Origin: an uncultured Oscillospiraceae bacterium
Lineage (GTDB): Bacteria > Bacillota > Clostridia > Oscillospirales > Acutalibacteraceae
Reading direction: 5' to 3'
NCBI GenBank assembly: GCA_958366985.1
Contig: CATXDC010000016.1
Span: 6,341 to 70,340, forward strand
Length of the DNA stretch: 64,000 nt
Shown here piece by piece: positions 40,548 to 48,766 of this stretch. Numbering within the stretch: the stretch's first letter is position 1; every line of letters begins with the position of its first letter. The notes under the pieces are model-generated. The model searched no databases and was not told the origin of the DNA. It saw only the letters and a list, made by a program, of their open reading frames with translations. A program made the translations under genes and the position numbers.

Positions 40548-41201
40548 ATGAAAGGATTCGGAAAAAGACGAAAAACAGGTGTCTTGCTGATTTTTACAGC
40601 TGTTTTGCTGCTGATTTCTTTCGTGTTTTTTGAAATAAGACTTGTACCCCTTGTGCGTAATTCAGCTAAAATCGCATCCGTAAACCTTGCTGAAACAGCT
40701 ATAAATGAAGCTGTGCAGGAGGTGCTAAGTGAAGAGGGGGTAACATATGAAAAGATTGCAAATATTACATATAATTCTCAGGGGGAAATAACCTCTCTGT
40801 CCATAGACCCGGTAAAAATCAATACCCTTAAAAGTAAAATTTCCCTGCGTATTGCGGAAAAAATCTCGGGCATAGACAATGAAGAAATAGAGCTTCCCTT
40901 GGGAACTATTTTAGGAATGGAGCTTTTTGCAGGGAGAGGGCCGACTCTGAAATTTTATACCTCTCTTTCAGGAAACGCCATTACGGATTTTTCAAGTAAA
41001 TTTGAATCGGCGGGGATAAATCAGACACGTCATCAGATAATGATAGAAGTGACGTCGGATATTCATATAATTTCTTCAAAGGGAAGTGCCGGAAAGATTA
41101 CGGTGACAACCTCTGTCTGTGCTGCTGAAACCCTTATAGTGGGAGAAGTGCCGTCTGTTTATGCCGGTATTGATTCGGGCGGCACAATCACTCAAAAATA
41201 A
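40548..41201 (+). CDS. yunB: Sporulation protein YunB
   Basis: A 217-residue protein with an N-terminal membrane anchor (about 11-33) and a soluble domain carrying the YunB-type segment LPLGTILGMELFAGRGPTLK. YunB is made in the mother cell of Bacilli and Clostridia and is needed for full spore formation; the mechanism is unknown. ATG 40548 is behind AAGGCGGTG. It is a second sign, with cotJ, that this host sporulates. Confidence 0.88.
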   Translation: MKGFGKRRKTGVLLIFTAVLLLISFVFFEIRLVPLVRNSAKIASVNLAETAINEAVQEVLSEEGVTYEKIANITYNSQGEITSLSIDPVKINTLKSKISLRIAEKISGIDNEEIELPLGTILGMELFAGRGPTLKFYTSLSGNAITDFSSKFESAGINQTRHQIMIEVTSDIHIISSKGSAGKITVTTSVCAAETLIVGEVPSVYAGIDSGGTITQK

Positions 41202-41230
41202 AATCATCTGTTTTGTCACTCTTTAAATGA

Positions 41231-41259
41231 TTGCGAAACTCAGGCGGTTATACTATAAT
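41231..41259 (+). promoter_or_regulatory. Promoter of ligA
   Basis: -35 TTGCGA (41231-41236), 17-bp spacer, -10 TATAAT (41254-41259). Confidence 0.7.
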
Positions 41260-41314
41260 AAATAAAATGATTTTTTAATGATGAGCCGTAACAATCGGCT
41301 GAAAGAGGTAAAAA

Positions 41315-43303
41315 ATGTCAGAGGATATAAGAAAGAAAATAGCGGAGCTTACCGATGTTATAAATTATCACAGCAACCGTTATTATAATATGGATGAACC
41401 GGAAATAGAGGATTATGAGTACGACAGGCTTATGCGTGAGCTTATGGCGTTGGAAGAGCAGTATCCTATGTATGCCGATTCCAATTCTCCCACAAAAAGG
41501 GTTGGAGGAAAATCCAGCGAGATGTTTGCGCCCGTTGTTCATACAGTTCGTATGGAGAGCTTACAGGACGCATTCAGCCATGAAGAGGTAGAGGACTTCG
41601 ATAAAAGGGTACGTGATGTAAACAGCGGCGTAAAGTATGTTGTAGAGCCGAAAATAGATGGACTTTCGGTGTCCCTTGAATATGAAAACGGAGTTTTCGT
41701 CCGTGGTTCCACCCGTGGCGACGGAAATACGGGAGAGGATATAACAGCCAATCTCAAAACCATAAAATCGATCCCCTTACGCCTTAAAGAGAACCTTGAA
41801 TTTATCGAGGTAAGAGGCGAAGTGTATATGCCGAGGAGCGTATTTCTGGAGCTTGTTGAAAAGCAGGAGCTTAATGAAGAAAAGCCCTTTAAGAATCCAC
41901 GAAATGCAGCGGCAGGCTCACTGAGACAGAAAAATCCCAAGATAACCGCTGAGCGAAATCTGGCGATTTTCATTTTTAACATTCAGCAGATAAGGGGCAA
42001 AGAGCTACATTCCCATAAGGAGTCCCTTGATTATCTTAAAACTCTTGGTTTTACAACTGTACCATTTTATTATCAGTGCGATACAATATCTGAAGCTCTC
42101 CAAAAAATAGAGGATATAGGCAATAACAGAGGCGAACTGCCCTTTGATATTGACGGAGCCGTTGTGAAGGTAGATAATTTTTCACAGCGTGAAGCTATGG
42201 GTAGCACGGCAAAGTTCCCCAAATGGGCAGTTGCCTATAAATATCCGCCGGAGGAAAAGGAGACAAAGCTCCTTGATATCGAAATAAACGTCGGCAGAAC
42301 GGGTGTGCTTACTCCTACGGGCATCTTTGAGCCTGTAACTCTTGCAGGAACCAGTGTAAGCCGTGCGACTCTCCATAATCAGGATTTTATTTCGGAAAAA
42401 GATATCCGAATAGGCGATACGGTTATAATCAGAAAAGCCGGAGAGATCATTCCCGAAGTGCTTTCAGTAAAGGAGCACGGAGAGGATACAGTGCCCTATG
42501 AGATGCCGGAAATCTGTCCTTCCTGCGGAGCAAAGGTATTCAGAGAAGAGGGAGAAGCGGCGATAAGATGCACAAATCCCGAATGTCCCGCACAGCTTCT
42601 GAGAGTGCTTATTCATTTCTGCTCAAGAGATGCCATGGATATAGAGGGCTTAGGTCCTGCTATACTTGGCCTCTTTGTTGAAAAGGGAATAATCAGAACT
42701 CCCAACGATATTTATTCCATAACAAAGGAAGAGATTTCGGAGCTTGAGGGTCTTGGTGAAAAATCAGCTGATAACATTTTGGGAGCAATTGAAAAATCAA
42801 AGAGTAACGATTTGTCAAAGCTGATTTTTGCCCTTGGAATACGCCATATAGGCCAGAAAGCAGGAAAGCTTCTTGCCGCTAAGTTCGGAGATATGGATAC
42901 ACTTATGGCAGCTTCTGCCGAAGAGATAAGCTACATTGACGGATTCGGAGAGATAATGGCTCAGAGCGTTTTCAATTTCTTCTCTCTTCCCCAGAGCCGT
43001 GAGCTTATTGACTCCCTTAAAGAGAGCGGAGTCAATATGAAGTCCGAAAACGTGCAGAAAGGAAATATCTTTGAGGGCAAAACCTTTGTCCTTACAGGAA
43101 CTCTTCCAACTCTTAAAAGATCAGAAGCGGCAAAGATAATTGAATCCTTAGGCGGTAAGGCGTCATCCTCTGTCTCGAAGAAAACCGATTATGTTTTGGC
43201 AGGCGAGGATGCCGGAAGCAAGCTTAGAAAGGCAAATGAGCTTGGCATAACCATAATAACCGAAGAAGAATTTCTCAAAATGACTGAAAGTGAAAATTTA
43301 TAA
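41315..43303 (+). CDS. ligA: NAD-dependent DNA ligase LigA
   Basis: A 662-residue ligase, normal length. Order: Ia domain (YYNMDEPEIEDYEYD), adenylation domain with nucleophile K113 in VEPKIDGLSVSL, OB fold, four-Cys zinc finger (CPSCGAKVFR and CTNPECPAQ), helix-hairpin-helix repeats and a C-terminal BRCT domain from about 587 (FEGKTFVLTGTLPTL). It joins Okazaki fragments and repair nicks using NAD+. ATG 41315 is behind AAAGAGG. Confidence 0.97.
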   Translation: MSEDIRKKIAELTDVINYHSNRYYNMDEPEIEDYEYDRLMRELMALEEQYPMYADSNSPTKRVGGKSSEMFAPVVHTVRMESLQDAFSHEEVEDFDKRVRDVNSGVKYVVEPKIDGLSVSLEYENGVFVRGSTRGDGNTGEDITANLKTIKSIPLRLKENLEFIEVRGEVYMPRSVFLELVEKQELNEEKPFKNPRNAAAGSLRQKNPKITAERNLAIFIFNIQQIRGKELHSHKESLDYLKTLGFTTVPFYYQCDTISEALQKIEDIGNNRGELPFDIDGAVVKVDNFSQREAMGSTAKFPKWAVAYKYPPEEKETKLLDIEINVGRTGVLTPTGIFEPVTLAGTSVSRATLHNQDFISEKDIRIGDTVIIRKAGEIIPEVLSVKEHGEDTVPYEMPEICPSCGAKVFREEGEAAIRCTNPECPAQLLRVLIHFCSRDAMDIEGLGPAILGLFVEKGIIRTPNDIYSITKEEISELEGLGEKSADNILGAIEKSKSNDLSKLIFALGIRHIGQKAGKLLAAKFGDMDTLMAASAEEISYIDGFGEIMAQSVFNFFSLPQSRELIDSLKESGVNMKSENVQKGNIFEGKTFVLTGTLPTLKRSEAAKIIESLGGKASSSVSKKTDYVLAGEDAGSKLRKANELGITIITEEEFLKMTESENL

Positions 43304-43332
43304 ATTTCATATAATTCGGTGATTAAAAGGTA

Positions 43333-43375
43333 AAAAGCACAGGCACTGCTCCAAATGAGCAGTGCCTGTGCTTTT
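43333..43375. terminator. Bidirectional terminator between ligA and the lipoprotein genes
   Basis: A 19-bp perfect stem, arms 43333-43351 and 43357-43375 (AAAAGCACAGGCACTGCTC and its complement), with a short loop CAAAT. Confidence 0.9.
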
Positions 43376-43416
43376 GTTATTTAATAAGTTAAATGAATAT
43401 AAGCTGTGATAAGATT

Positions 43417-44028
43417 TTATTCCAGACCTTTAAAAGACTCCTGCATATCTTCAATTGCTTCTACAAGTCCGCCAAGTAAAGCGTTTACAAATGCCTCATC
43501 GGATTCGACTTTCCATTCATTCTTATCATTTTTGACAACTTTGATGTCAACCTCGTTAGTTACAGTTCCGATATCTGACTTTGATACACATTCTTCCAAT
43601 ATTTCATTCATTTTTGCATTTTGTTCTTCTTCTGTAATCTCAGGATATGTGAAAACACTAGCCATTGAGTATTCAAATGCTTTAGCAAAAAATTCTCCCA
43701 TAACAGACTTCATATCAGTTGTGGTTATTTTTGTCTTAACAATAACAGTATTATTGTCTGTCTTTTCTGATGAAATGATTTCATAACTTAAATTTTTTAA
43801 TACTGTGTTGGTTATCACTTCTGAATCCTTTGTCATATCTGATTCTCCGGCAGAGGTGATATCTTCAACATTTACATATTTTTGAGCTTCTTCAAAATTG
43901 GAGCTTTTTAAAGCTTCAAACATTCCGTTAACAGCACTTTCTGCTTTCTGTACTTCGCCGCATCCTGTAAGAGAGAACATAAGCACGAAAGCCAATATAA
44001 CAGCAGTTAAAACTTTAATCTTTTTCAT
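43417..44028 (-). CDS. DUF4878/DUF5105-like lipoprotein
   Basis: A 203-residue protein with a lipoprotein signal (lipobox SLTGC) followed by an alpha+beta domain (AVNGMFEALKSSNFEEAQKY, then NEWKVESDEAFVNALLGGL) resembling the NTF2-like DUF4878/DUF5105 group of Firmicute lipoproteins. Function unknown. It lies 12 bp behind another lipoprotein gene on the same strand, so they form an operon. Confidence 0.75.
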   Translation of the reverse strand: MKKIKVLTAVILAFVLMFSLTGCGEVQKAESAVNGMFEALKSSNFEEAQKYVNVEDITSAGESDMTKDSEVITNTVLKNLSYEIISSEKTDNNTVIVKTKITTTDMKSVMGEFFAKAFEYSMASVFTYPEITEEEQNAKMNEILEECVSKSDIGTVTNEVDIKVVKNDKNEWKVESDEAFVNALLGGLVEAIEDMQESFKGLE

Positions 44029-44040
44029 TTTTCTTTCCCC

Positions 44041-45039
44041 TTATCCTACAATATTAAATATGTATGGTTTTATATCTTCTTCCCAGTTATCAGAACTTCC
44101 CTCAATAAGCAAGGTAAATGCACCTTCTTTAATTGCTGGGAATGCTATTATTCCTTCAGTTGAATTTCCTACCAATAAGTCAGTTTGTATTTCAGGGTAA
44201 TCAGCATCCCAGTTGCTCTGTTCTTCATATTGCTTGCCGTTCTGAGTAAGTTTTGCATTAAAACTATATACGTTAAAATTGTCAGAGCCGTGATTTTCAA
44301 CCTTGATGTATACTCTTGTTTCGTTTTCAGCAAGTTCTACTTTTTGAACTGTTACAGAATATCCCAGCTGAGTCTGCGTTTTATTAACCTCAATTGTTTT
44401 TTTGGTGGGGGAGGCTGCCTCCTGATAGCTCAGAATGGAATATTCTTTTGCTATAACGGTTGGAGCGGTAATTTCACCTCCAAGGATATTTGTGCCTGTA
44501 ACAGGTTCGCCAACATTACCTATTACCTTAATATAATCGCCAACATCAACTTTAAAATCTTTGTCCGCAATATATACAACAGTATTGTTTTCTGAATTTT
44601 CGTAATCCGCAAACATCTGAATACAGATACCATCGTCAGTATATTCCGGGGCTGTGAATACTTTTCCTATAATTTCAACGCAATGATTTTTTAAATTTTC
44701 CGGATTTGAAAACAGACTTTTTATTTCGTCACCGCTCATGGGAACTATAACATCATTTTTATATGTACCGATTTCCATTTGTCCGTTTTCCCAGGTGGTT
44801 TTTCCTTCGCCCTCAAAATGACCGTTTTTGAATTCACCTTCATAAGTCCATTCCTGACCGTCAGAGTTTTTAGTGGTAAATTTGCCTTGACCGTTTGGAA
44901 CTCCATCAGTCATATCTCCGGAATAAGTACCGGTTCTTTCTCCGAAAGACAGATTTAAAGTGATTTCGTTTCCGCCGCAGCTTGCTAGTGATAAAGTCAA
45001 AATGCAAATCAGCAGTAAGGACAAAACCTTTTTTGACAT
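44041..45039 (-). CDS. Lipoprotein with MORN repeats and DUF4352-like domain
   Basis: A 332-residue protein: lipobox LASC (Cys21), two MORN-type repeats (YSGDMTDGVPNGQGKFT and YEGEFKNGHFEGEGKT), a middle OB-like segment (about 125-205; VEIIGKVFTAPEYTDDG) and a C-terminal DUF4352-like immunoglobulin-type domain (VTVQKVELAENETRVYIKV). MORN repeats are uncommon in exported bacterial proteins. It is the first gene of the two-gene lipoprotein operon. Confidence 0.8.
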   Translation of the reverse strand: MSKKVLSLLLICILTLSLASCGGNEITLNLSFGERTGTYSGDMTDGVPNGQGKFTTKNSDGQEWTYEGEFKNGHFEGEGKTTWENGQMEIGTYKNDVIVPMSGDEIKSLFSNPENLKNHCVEIIGKVFTAPEYTDDGICIQMFADYENSENNTVVYIADKDFKVDVGDYIKVIGNVGEPVTGTNILGGEITAPTVIAKEYSILSYQEAASPTKKTIEVNKTQTQLGYSVTVQKVELAENETRVYIKVENHGSDNFNVYSFNAKLTQNGKQYEEQSNWDADYPEIQTDLLVGNSTEGIIAFPAIKEGAFTLLIEGSSDNWEEDIKPYIFNIVG

Positions 45040-45507
45040 TTTTAAATTTTCCCTCCTAAGCTTTAGTTGTTGCAGATTTGTATTTTTCGCCTCCTCCTAA
45101 TATGAAGTATATAGGTAAACAAATCAAAAACATATAAGTTTGTTGTACACTTAAAAATTACTTATATGATTGATTATAATGATATGGTAGATAAAGTATA
45201 TGTTGAATTTAATATGTAAATTTTTATTCTATTCAGCTAAAAGTATAATATATATTAAAGTTATTTTATCATAATAAAAGAGAATAGTCTATATAATTTT
45301 ACCAGTTTTATTGTATAAAAATATAAAATTTATTAGAAAAAGCACAATTTGTTTGGAAAATGGTAAATCTAACAAATGTATGGAAGATTTGTTTTCCGTA
45401 TTCGAAATATAAAAATAAAACCTCCCGAATTGTATAACGGCAAGGTTTTAATAACTCATTACCGAAAGCAACGGGAGGTTTTAATAAGTTCTGTATGTTA
45501 GATAAAA
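45040..45507. other. A+T-rich intergenic region with terminator hairpin
   Basis: No gene. The region 45100-45400 is extremely A+T-rich and holds the promoter area for the lipoprotein operon. A long hairpin with arms AAACCTCCCG (45418-45427) and CGGGAGGTTT (45472-45481) ends the prs transcript from the right. Confidence 0.65.
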
Positions 45508-46704
45508 TTAAGCAAGAATCTCGTGCTTGAGCTCATAACCCTTTCTGTCAAGGAACTTGTAAATTCTGTCAGCGGGGTTAAGAAGTGAGCTTACGGACAT
45601 ATCGTGGTTAAGTGTGTCGATGATGTAAGCGATATACTTTGACATATCAACTTCAACATACCAGTCTCTTGAAAGAAGCTCAGGTGTTCTGTAAACAAGG
45701 TTTGTAGTAAATACCTTGTCAATAAGACCTTCTTCATAAGCCTTGTCAAATGAAGCAAGACCTTCGCAGAAAAGACCGAAGCAGGAGCAGACAAAAATTC
45801 TTCTTGCCTTGAGCTCTTTAAGCTTCTTAGCAACTTCAATCATTGATTCGCCTGAGGAAATCATATCGTCAACAACGATAATATCTTTTCCCTCAACGTT
45901 TGTGCCGAGGAACTCATGAGCTACAATGGGGTTTCTGCCGTTTACAACTCTTGAATAGTCACGGCGCTTGTAGAACATACCAAGGTCGATTCCGAGAACG
46001 GTTGAATAATAGATACATCTGCCCATACCGCCCTCGTCGGGGGAAACAACCATAAGGTTATCCTTGTCAATTTTGAAATCTTCAACATTGTTGACAAGAG
46101 CCTTAATCATCTGATAAACAGGCTGAACATTTTCAAAGCCTTTAAGGGGGATTGCATTCTGGACTCTGGGATCGTGAGCGTCGAAAGTGATGATGTTGTC
46201 AACGCCCATCATGTTGCAAAGCTCCTGAAGAGCGAGTGCGCAGTCAAGAGACTCTCTTGCGGAACGCTTGTGCTGTCTGCCTTCATAAAGCATGGGCATG
46301 ATAACAGTAATTCTGTGAGCTTTACCGCCGATAGCAGCAATAACTCTCTTAAGGTTAGCGAAGTGAGCGTCAGGGCTTACAGGAACTTCCTGACCATACA
46401 TTTTATAGGTGCAGCCGTAATTGAAAACATCAACAACAATGTAAATATCAAAACCTCTTACAGACTGATTGATAACAGCCTTTGCTTCACCTGTACCGAA
46501 TCTGGGGAAAGAAGCGTTGATGAGATAGGAATCACGCTCATAACCTGCGAAAGCGATATTTTCCTTGTGCTCGCTCTCTCTCTTTGAGCGCCAGTCAACA
46601 ATGTACTTGTCAATTTTTGCCGCAAGTTCTTCGCATCCCGGAACCGCAATAATACCGAGGCGACCGTAGGGAATGGTCTGGAAATCATTTGTAATGTCCG
46701 GCAT
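45508..46704 (-). CDS. prs: Ribose-phosphate pyrophosphokinase (long form)
   Basis: A 398-residue PRPP synthetase, some 80 residues longer than the classical enzyme but with its motifs: YGRLGIIAVPGCEELAAKID, the binding loop region DAHDPRVQN, VVSPDEGGMGR and the PRPP motif VVDDMISSGESMIEV. It makes PRPP from ribose 5-phosphate and ATP for nucleotide, His and Trp synthesis. The extra length matches a subgroup common in Clostridia. It starts behind TAGGAGG. Confidence 0.93.
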   Translation of the reverse strand: MPDITNDFQTIPYGRLGIIAVPGCEELAAKIDKYIVDWRSKRESEHKENIAFAGYERDSYLINASFPRFGTGEAKAVINQSVRGFDIYIVVDVFNYGCTYKMYGQEVPVSPDAHFANLKRVIAAIGGKAHRITVIMPMLYEGRQHKRSARESLDCALALQELCNMMGVDNIITFDAHDPRVQNAIPLKGFENVQPVYQMIKALVNNVEDFKIDKDNLMVVSPDEGGMGRCIYYSTVLGIDLGMFYKRRDYSRVVNGRNPIVAHEFLGTNVEGKDIIVVDDMISSGESMIEVAKKLKELKARRIFVCSCFGLFCEGLASFDKAYEEGLIDKVFTTNLVYRTPELLSRDWYVEVDMSKYIAYIIDTLNHDMSVSSLLNPADRIYKFLDRKGYELKHEILA

Positions 46705-47034
46705 AATAACAAATCCTCCTAAACGAATTATACTTCACATATATTTTACAATATTTTTGCTTTCATTTAAATAGTAAAAACAGAATATCGGGTTAGAATT
46801 AGCTGTAAGAATAAAGGCGCCTTTTGTAACTTTTGCTTAAATTTCGGCATAAAGTGACGTGGTAATAGTTTTTTGGAATAATTGTGGTGATATTATTAAA
46901 AGCCGAAAAAATTCCGTATAATATTTTAAGTGGGGCAGTTCAGACTGTAAAATTTAGCAGATTAATATTCCACTTGAAAACGTGATTTCAATGCAGTATA
47001 ATACAGATAGAAAATTACTAGGAGGTATATAACT
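46705..47034. other. Divergent intergenic region between prs and the DUF1858 gene
   Basis: 330 bp without a gene. On the plus strand, -35 TTGAAA (46974-46979), 17-bp spacer and -10 TATAAT (46997-47002) form a good promoter for the gene at 47035. The remainder must contain the prs promoter, not clearly visible. Confidence 0.65.
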
Positions 47035-47235
47035 ATGCAGATAGATAAAACAACCACAATCGGTGATATTCTTGATATGAACAGAGAAACAGCAACATTT
47101 TTCCTCAATATGGGAATGCATTGTCTTGGATGCCCTGCATCAAGGGGAGAGACAGTGGAGCAGGCCTGCATGGTGCACGGCGTTGATGCAGACGAGCTTG
47201 TAAAGAACATCAACGAGTTTCTTGCGTCAAAATAA
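47035..47235 (+). CDS. DUF1858 domain protein
   Basis: A 66-residue protein covering the DUF1858 domain: MQIDKTTTIGDILDMNRETA, then FLNMGMHCLGCPASRGETVE with the conserved CxxC (CLGC). Related domains occur at the N-terminus of ScdA/YtfE-type iron-cluster repair proteins and beside hybrid-cluster enzymes. Function of the stand-alone form is unknown. It is behind AGGAGG. Confidence 0.88.
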   Translation: MQIDKTTTIGDILDMNRETATFFLNMGMHCLGCPASRGETVEQACMVHGVDADELVKNINEFLASK

Positions 47236-47248
47236 AAAGGGAAAGTGT

Positions 47249-47278
47249 GCCGCCCATTTTTGGGCGGCTGATTTTTTT
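47249..47278 (+). terminator. Terminator of the DUF1858 gene
   Basis: GCCGCCCA (47249-47256) pairs with TGGGCGGC (47261-47268), then TGATTTTTTT. Confidence 0.85.
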
Positions 47279-47289
47279 AGGTAGAGTTT

Positions 47290-47982
47290 ATGAAAAACAC
47301 ATCAGTAACATTGCGTCCGAGACTTAAAGGGGCGGCGGATTTTGTACGTAAGGGAAGCAGCGCCGCCGATATAGGAACGGATCACGGATATCTTGCGGCG
47401 TATCTTGTGACTGAGGGCATATGTCCCTTTGTGACTGCGGCGGATATCGGTGAAGGTCCCCTTAATAATGCACGGGAAACCCTCAGGGAACTTGGAATAG
47501 AAAAAAAAGTAAAGCTTGTCCTTTCAGACGGACTTAAAAATATAGAGCCTTTGTCAGCTGAGGATATAGTAATCGCCGGCATGGGCGGAACGCTCATAGC
47601 GGGAATTCTATCCCGATGTGGCTGGATTAAAAATAAGGGAATACGTCTTATTTTGCAGCCCATGAGCCACGCCGAGGACGTAAGGGAATATCTTTATACA
47701 AACGGATTTTCTGTTATTGAAGAAAAGTGTGTCTGCGATACGGGCAGGGATTACTGTATAATCTGCGCCGAATATACGGGAGAGAATACGGAAAACATAG
47801 CAGGACTTAAATACATAGGCAAGCTTTCGGAATGTAAAAATGATGTTGCCGATAGAATAATTTCCCGCACAAAGGGTCATCTTGAAAGAAGACTGGAAGC
47901 TCTTAAAGAGGCAGGCAGAAATTTTGAAGAGCAGGCTGAGATAACCGAAAGTCTTAAATTTTTCTATGAAAAGAATCTGTAA
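47290..47982 (+). CDS. trmK: tRNA (adenine22-N1)-methyltransferase TrmK
   Basis: A 230-residue class I methyltransferase: SAM-binding loop AADIGTDHGYLAAYL, acidic strand VTAADIGEGPL and the catalytic-region motif IVIAGMGGTLI typical of TrmK. It methylates N1 of A22 in some tRNAs. The next gene, a Nif3-like protein, follows after 13 bp; trmK and the Nif3-like gene are neighbours in most Firmicutes, which supports the call. Start at ATG 47290. Confidence 0.9.
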   Translation: MKNTSVTLRPRLKGAADFVRKGSSAADIGTDHGYLAAYLVTEGICPFVTAADIGEGPLNNARETLRELGIEKKVKLVLSDGLKNIEPLSAEDIVIAGMGGTLIAGILSRCGWIKNKGIRLILQPMSHAEDVREYLYTNGFSVIEEKCVCDTGRDYCIICAEYTGENTENIAGLKYIGKLSECKNDVADRIISRTKGHLERRLEALKEAGRNFEEQAEITESLKFFYEKNL

Positions 47983-47995
47983 AGGAGCGAAAACC

Positions 47996-48742
47996 ATGAC
48001 GAAGATAAAAGAAGTTCTTGAATATTTAAATGAGCTTTATCCTCTTGATACAAAAGAGCCGTGGGACAACTGCGGACTTCTGGTAGGTGGCGAGGATAAT
48101 ATGGTTGAAAAAATCATGCTCACACTTGATGTTACAAAAGAGGTTGTGGAGCAGGCGGAGAATGCAGGCGCCGATCTTATAGTGAGCCATCACCCCGTGA
48201 TTTTCCATCCAATTAAAGCCCTTAAAGCAGGTACGGCTGTCTTTAATCTTGCCTGTGCTGATATCGGAGTAATCTCCGTACACACTCCTCTTGACGGAGC
48301 AAACGGGGGAGTCAGCGAACAGCTTGCAAAGACGATAGGTCTTAAAAATATTGCCCACAGTGAATTTTCACCGATGATTGTAACAGGTGAGATTGCCGAA
48401 ACAGACGTTAAAAAGTTTGCAAAGAAGCTTAAATCTGCTTTAGGCGGCAGTGTTCAGTATTCCGCTTTTGAAAGAGAAATCAAAACTGTGGCTGTGTGCT
48501 CCGGAGCAGGTGGATCACTTCTTATGGAGCTTCCCGCAGGTTATGCGGACGCTTATGTCACAGGCGAAGCTGCACACCATAATTTTATTGACTGCGAAGA
48601 GCAGGGAACGGCTCTTTTCGTCTGCGGACATTTTGAAACGGAGAATATTATTCTCGATGAGCTCCTAAAGGTTCTTTCTGAGAAATTCCCCGATATTGAA
48701 ATAGAAAAGTCTCAGCAGAAGAATCCGAGACTTTCAATCTGA
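47996..48742 (+). CDS. Nif3-like dinuclear metal centre protein
   Basis: A 248-residue protein with the Nif3/YqfO signatures EPWDNCGLLVGGEDN, the metal-binding LIVSHHPVIFHPIK and the C-terminal GEAAHHNFIDCEEQG with HFETE. Homologues form hexamers with a dinuclear metal site; some act as GTP cyclohydrolase-like enzymes, but the role is not settled. ATG 47996 follows AAAGGAG. Co-transcribed with trmK. Confidence 0.92.
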   Translation: MTKIKEVLEYLNELYPLDTKEPWDNCGLLVGGEDNMVEKIMLTLDVTKEVVEQAENAGADLIVSHHPVIFHPIKALKAGTAVFNLACADIGVISVHTPLDGANGGVSEQLAKTIGLKNIAHSEFSPMIVTGEIAETDVKKFAKKLKSALGGSVQYSAFEREIKTVAVCSGAGGSLLMELPAGYADAYVTGEAAHHNFIDCEEQGTALFVCGHFETENIILDELLKVLSEKFPDIEIEKSQQKNPRLSI

Positions 48743-48766
48743 TAAAACCGAAAGGAAAAACAGTTA

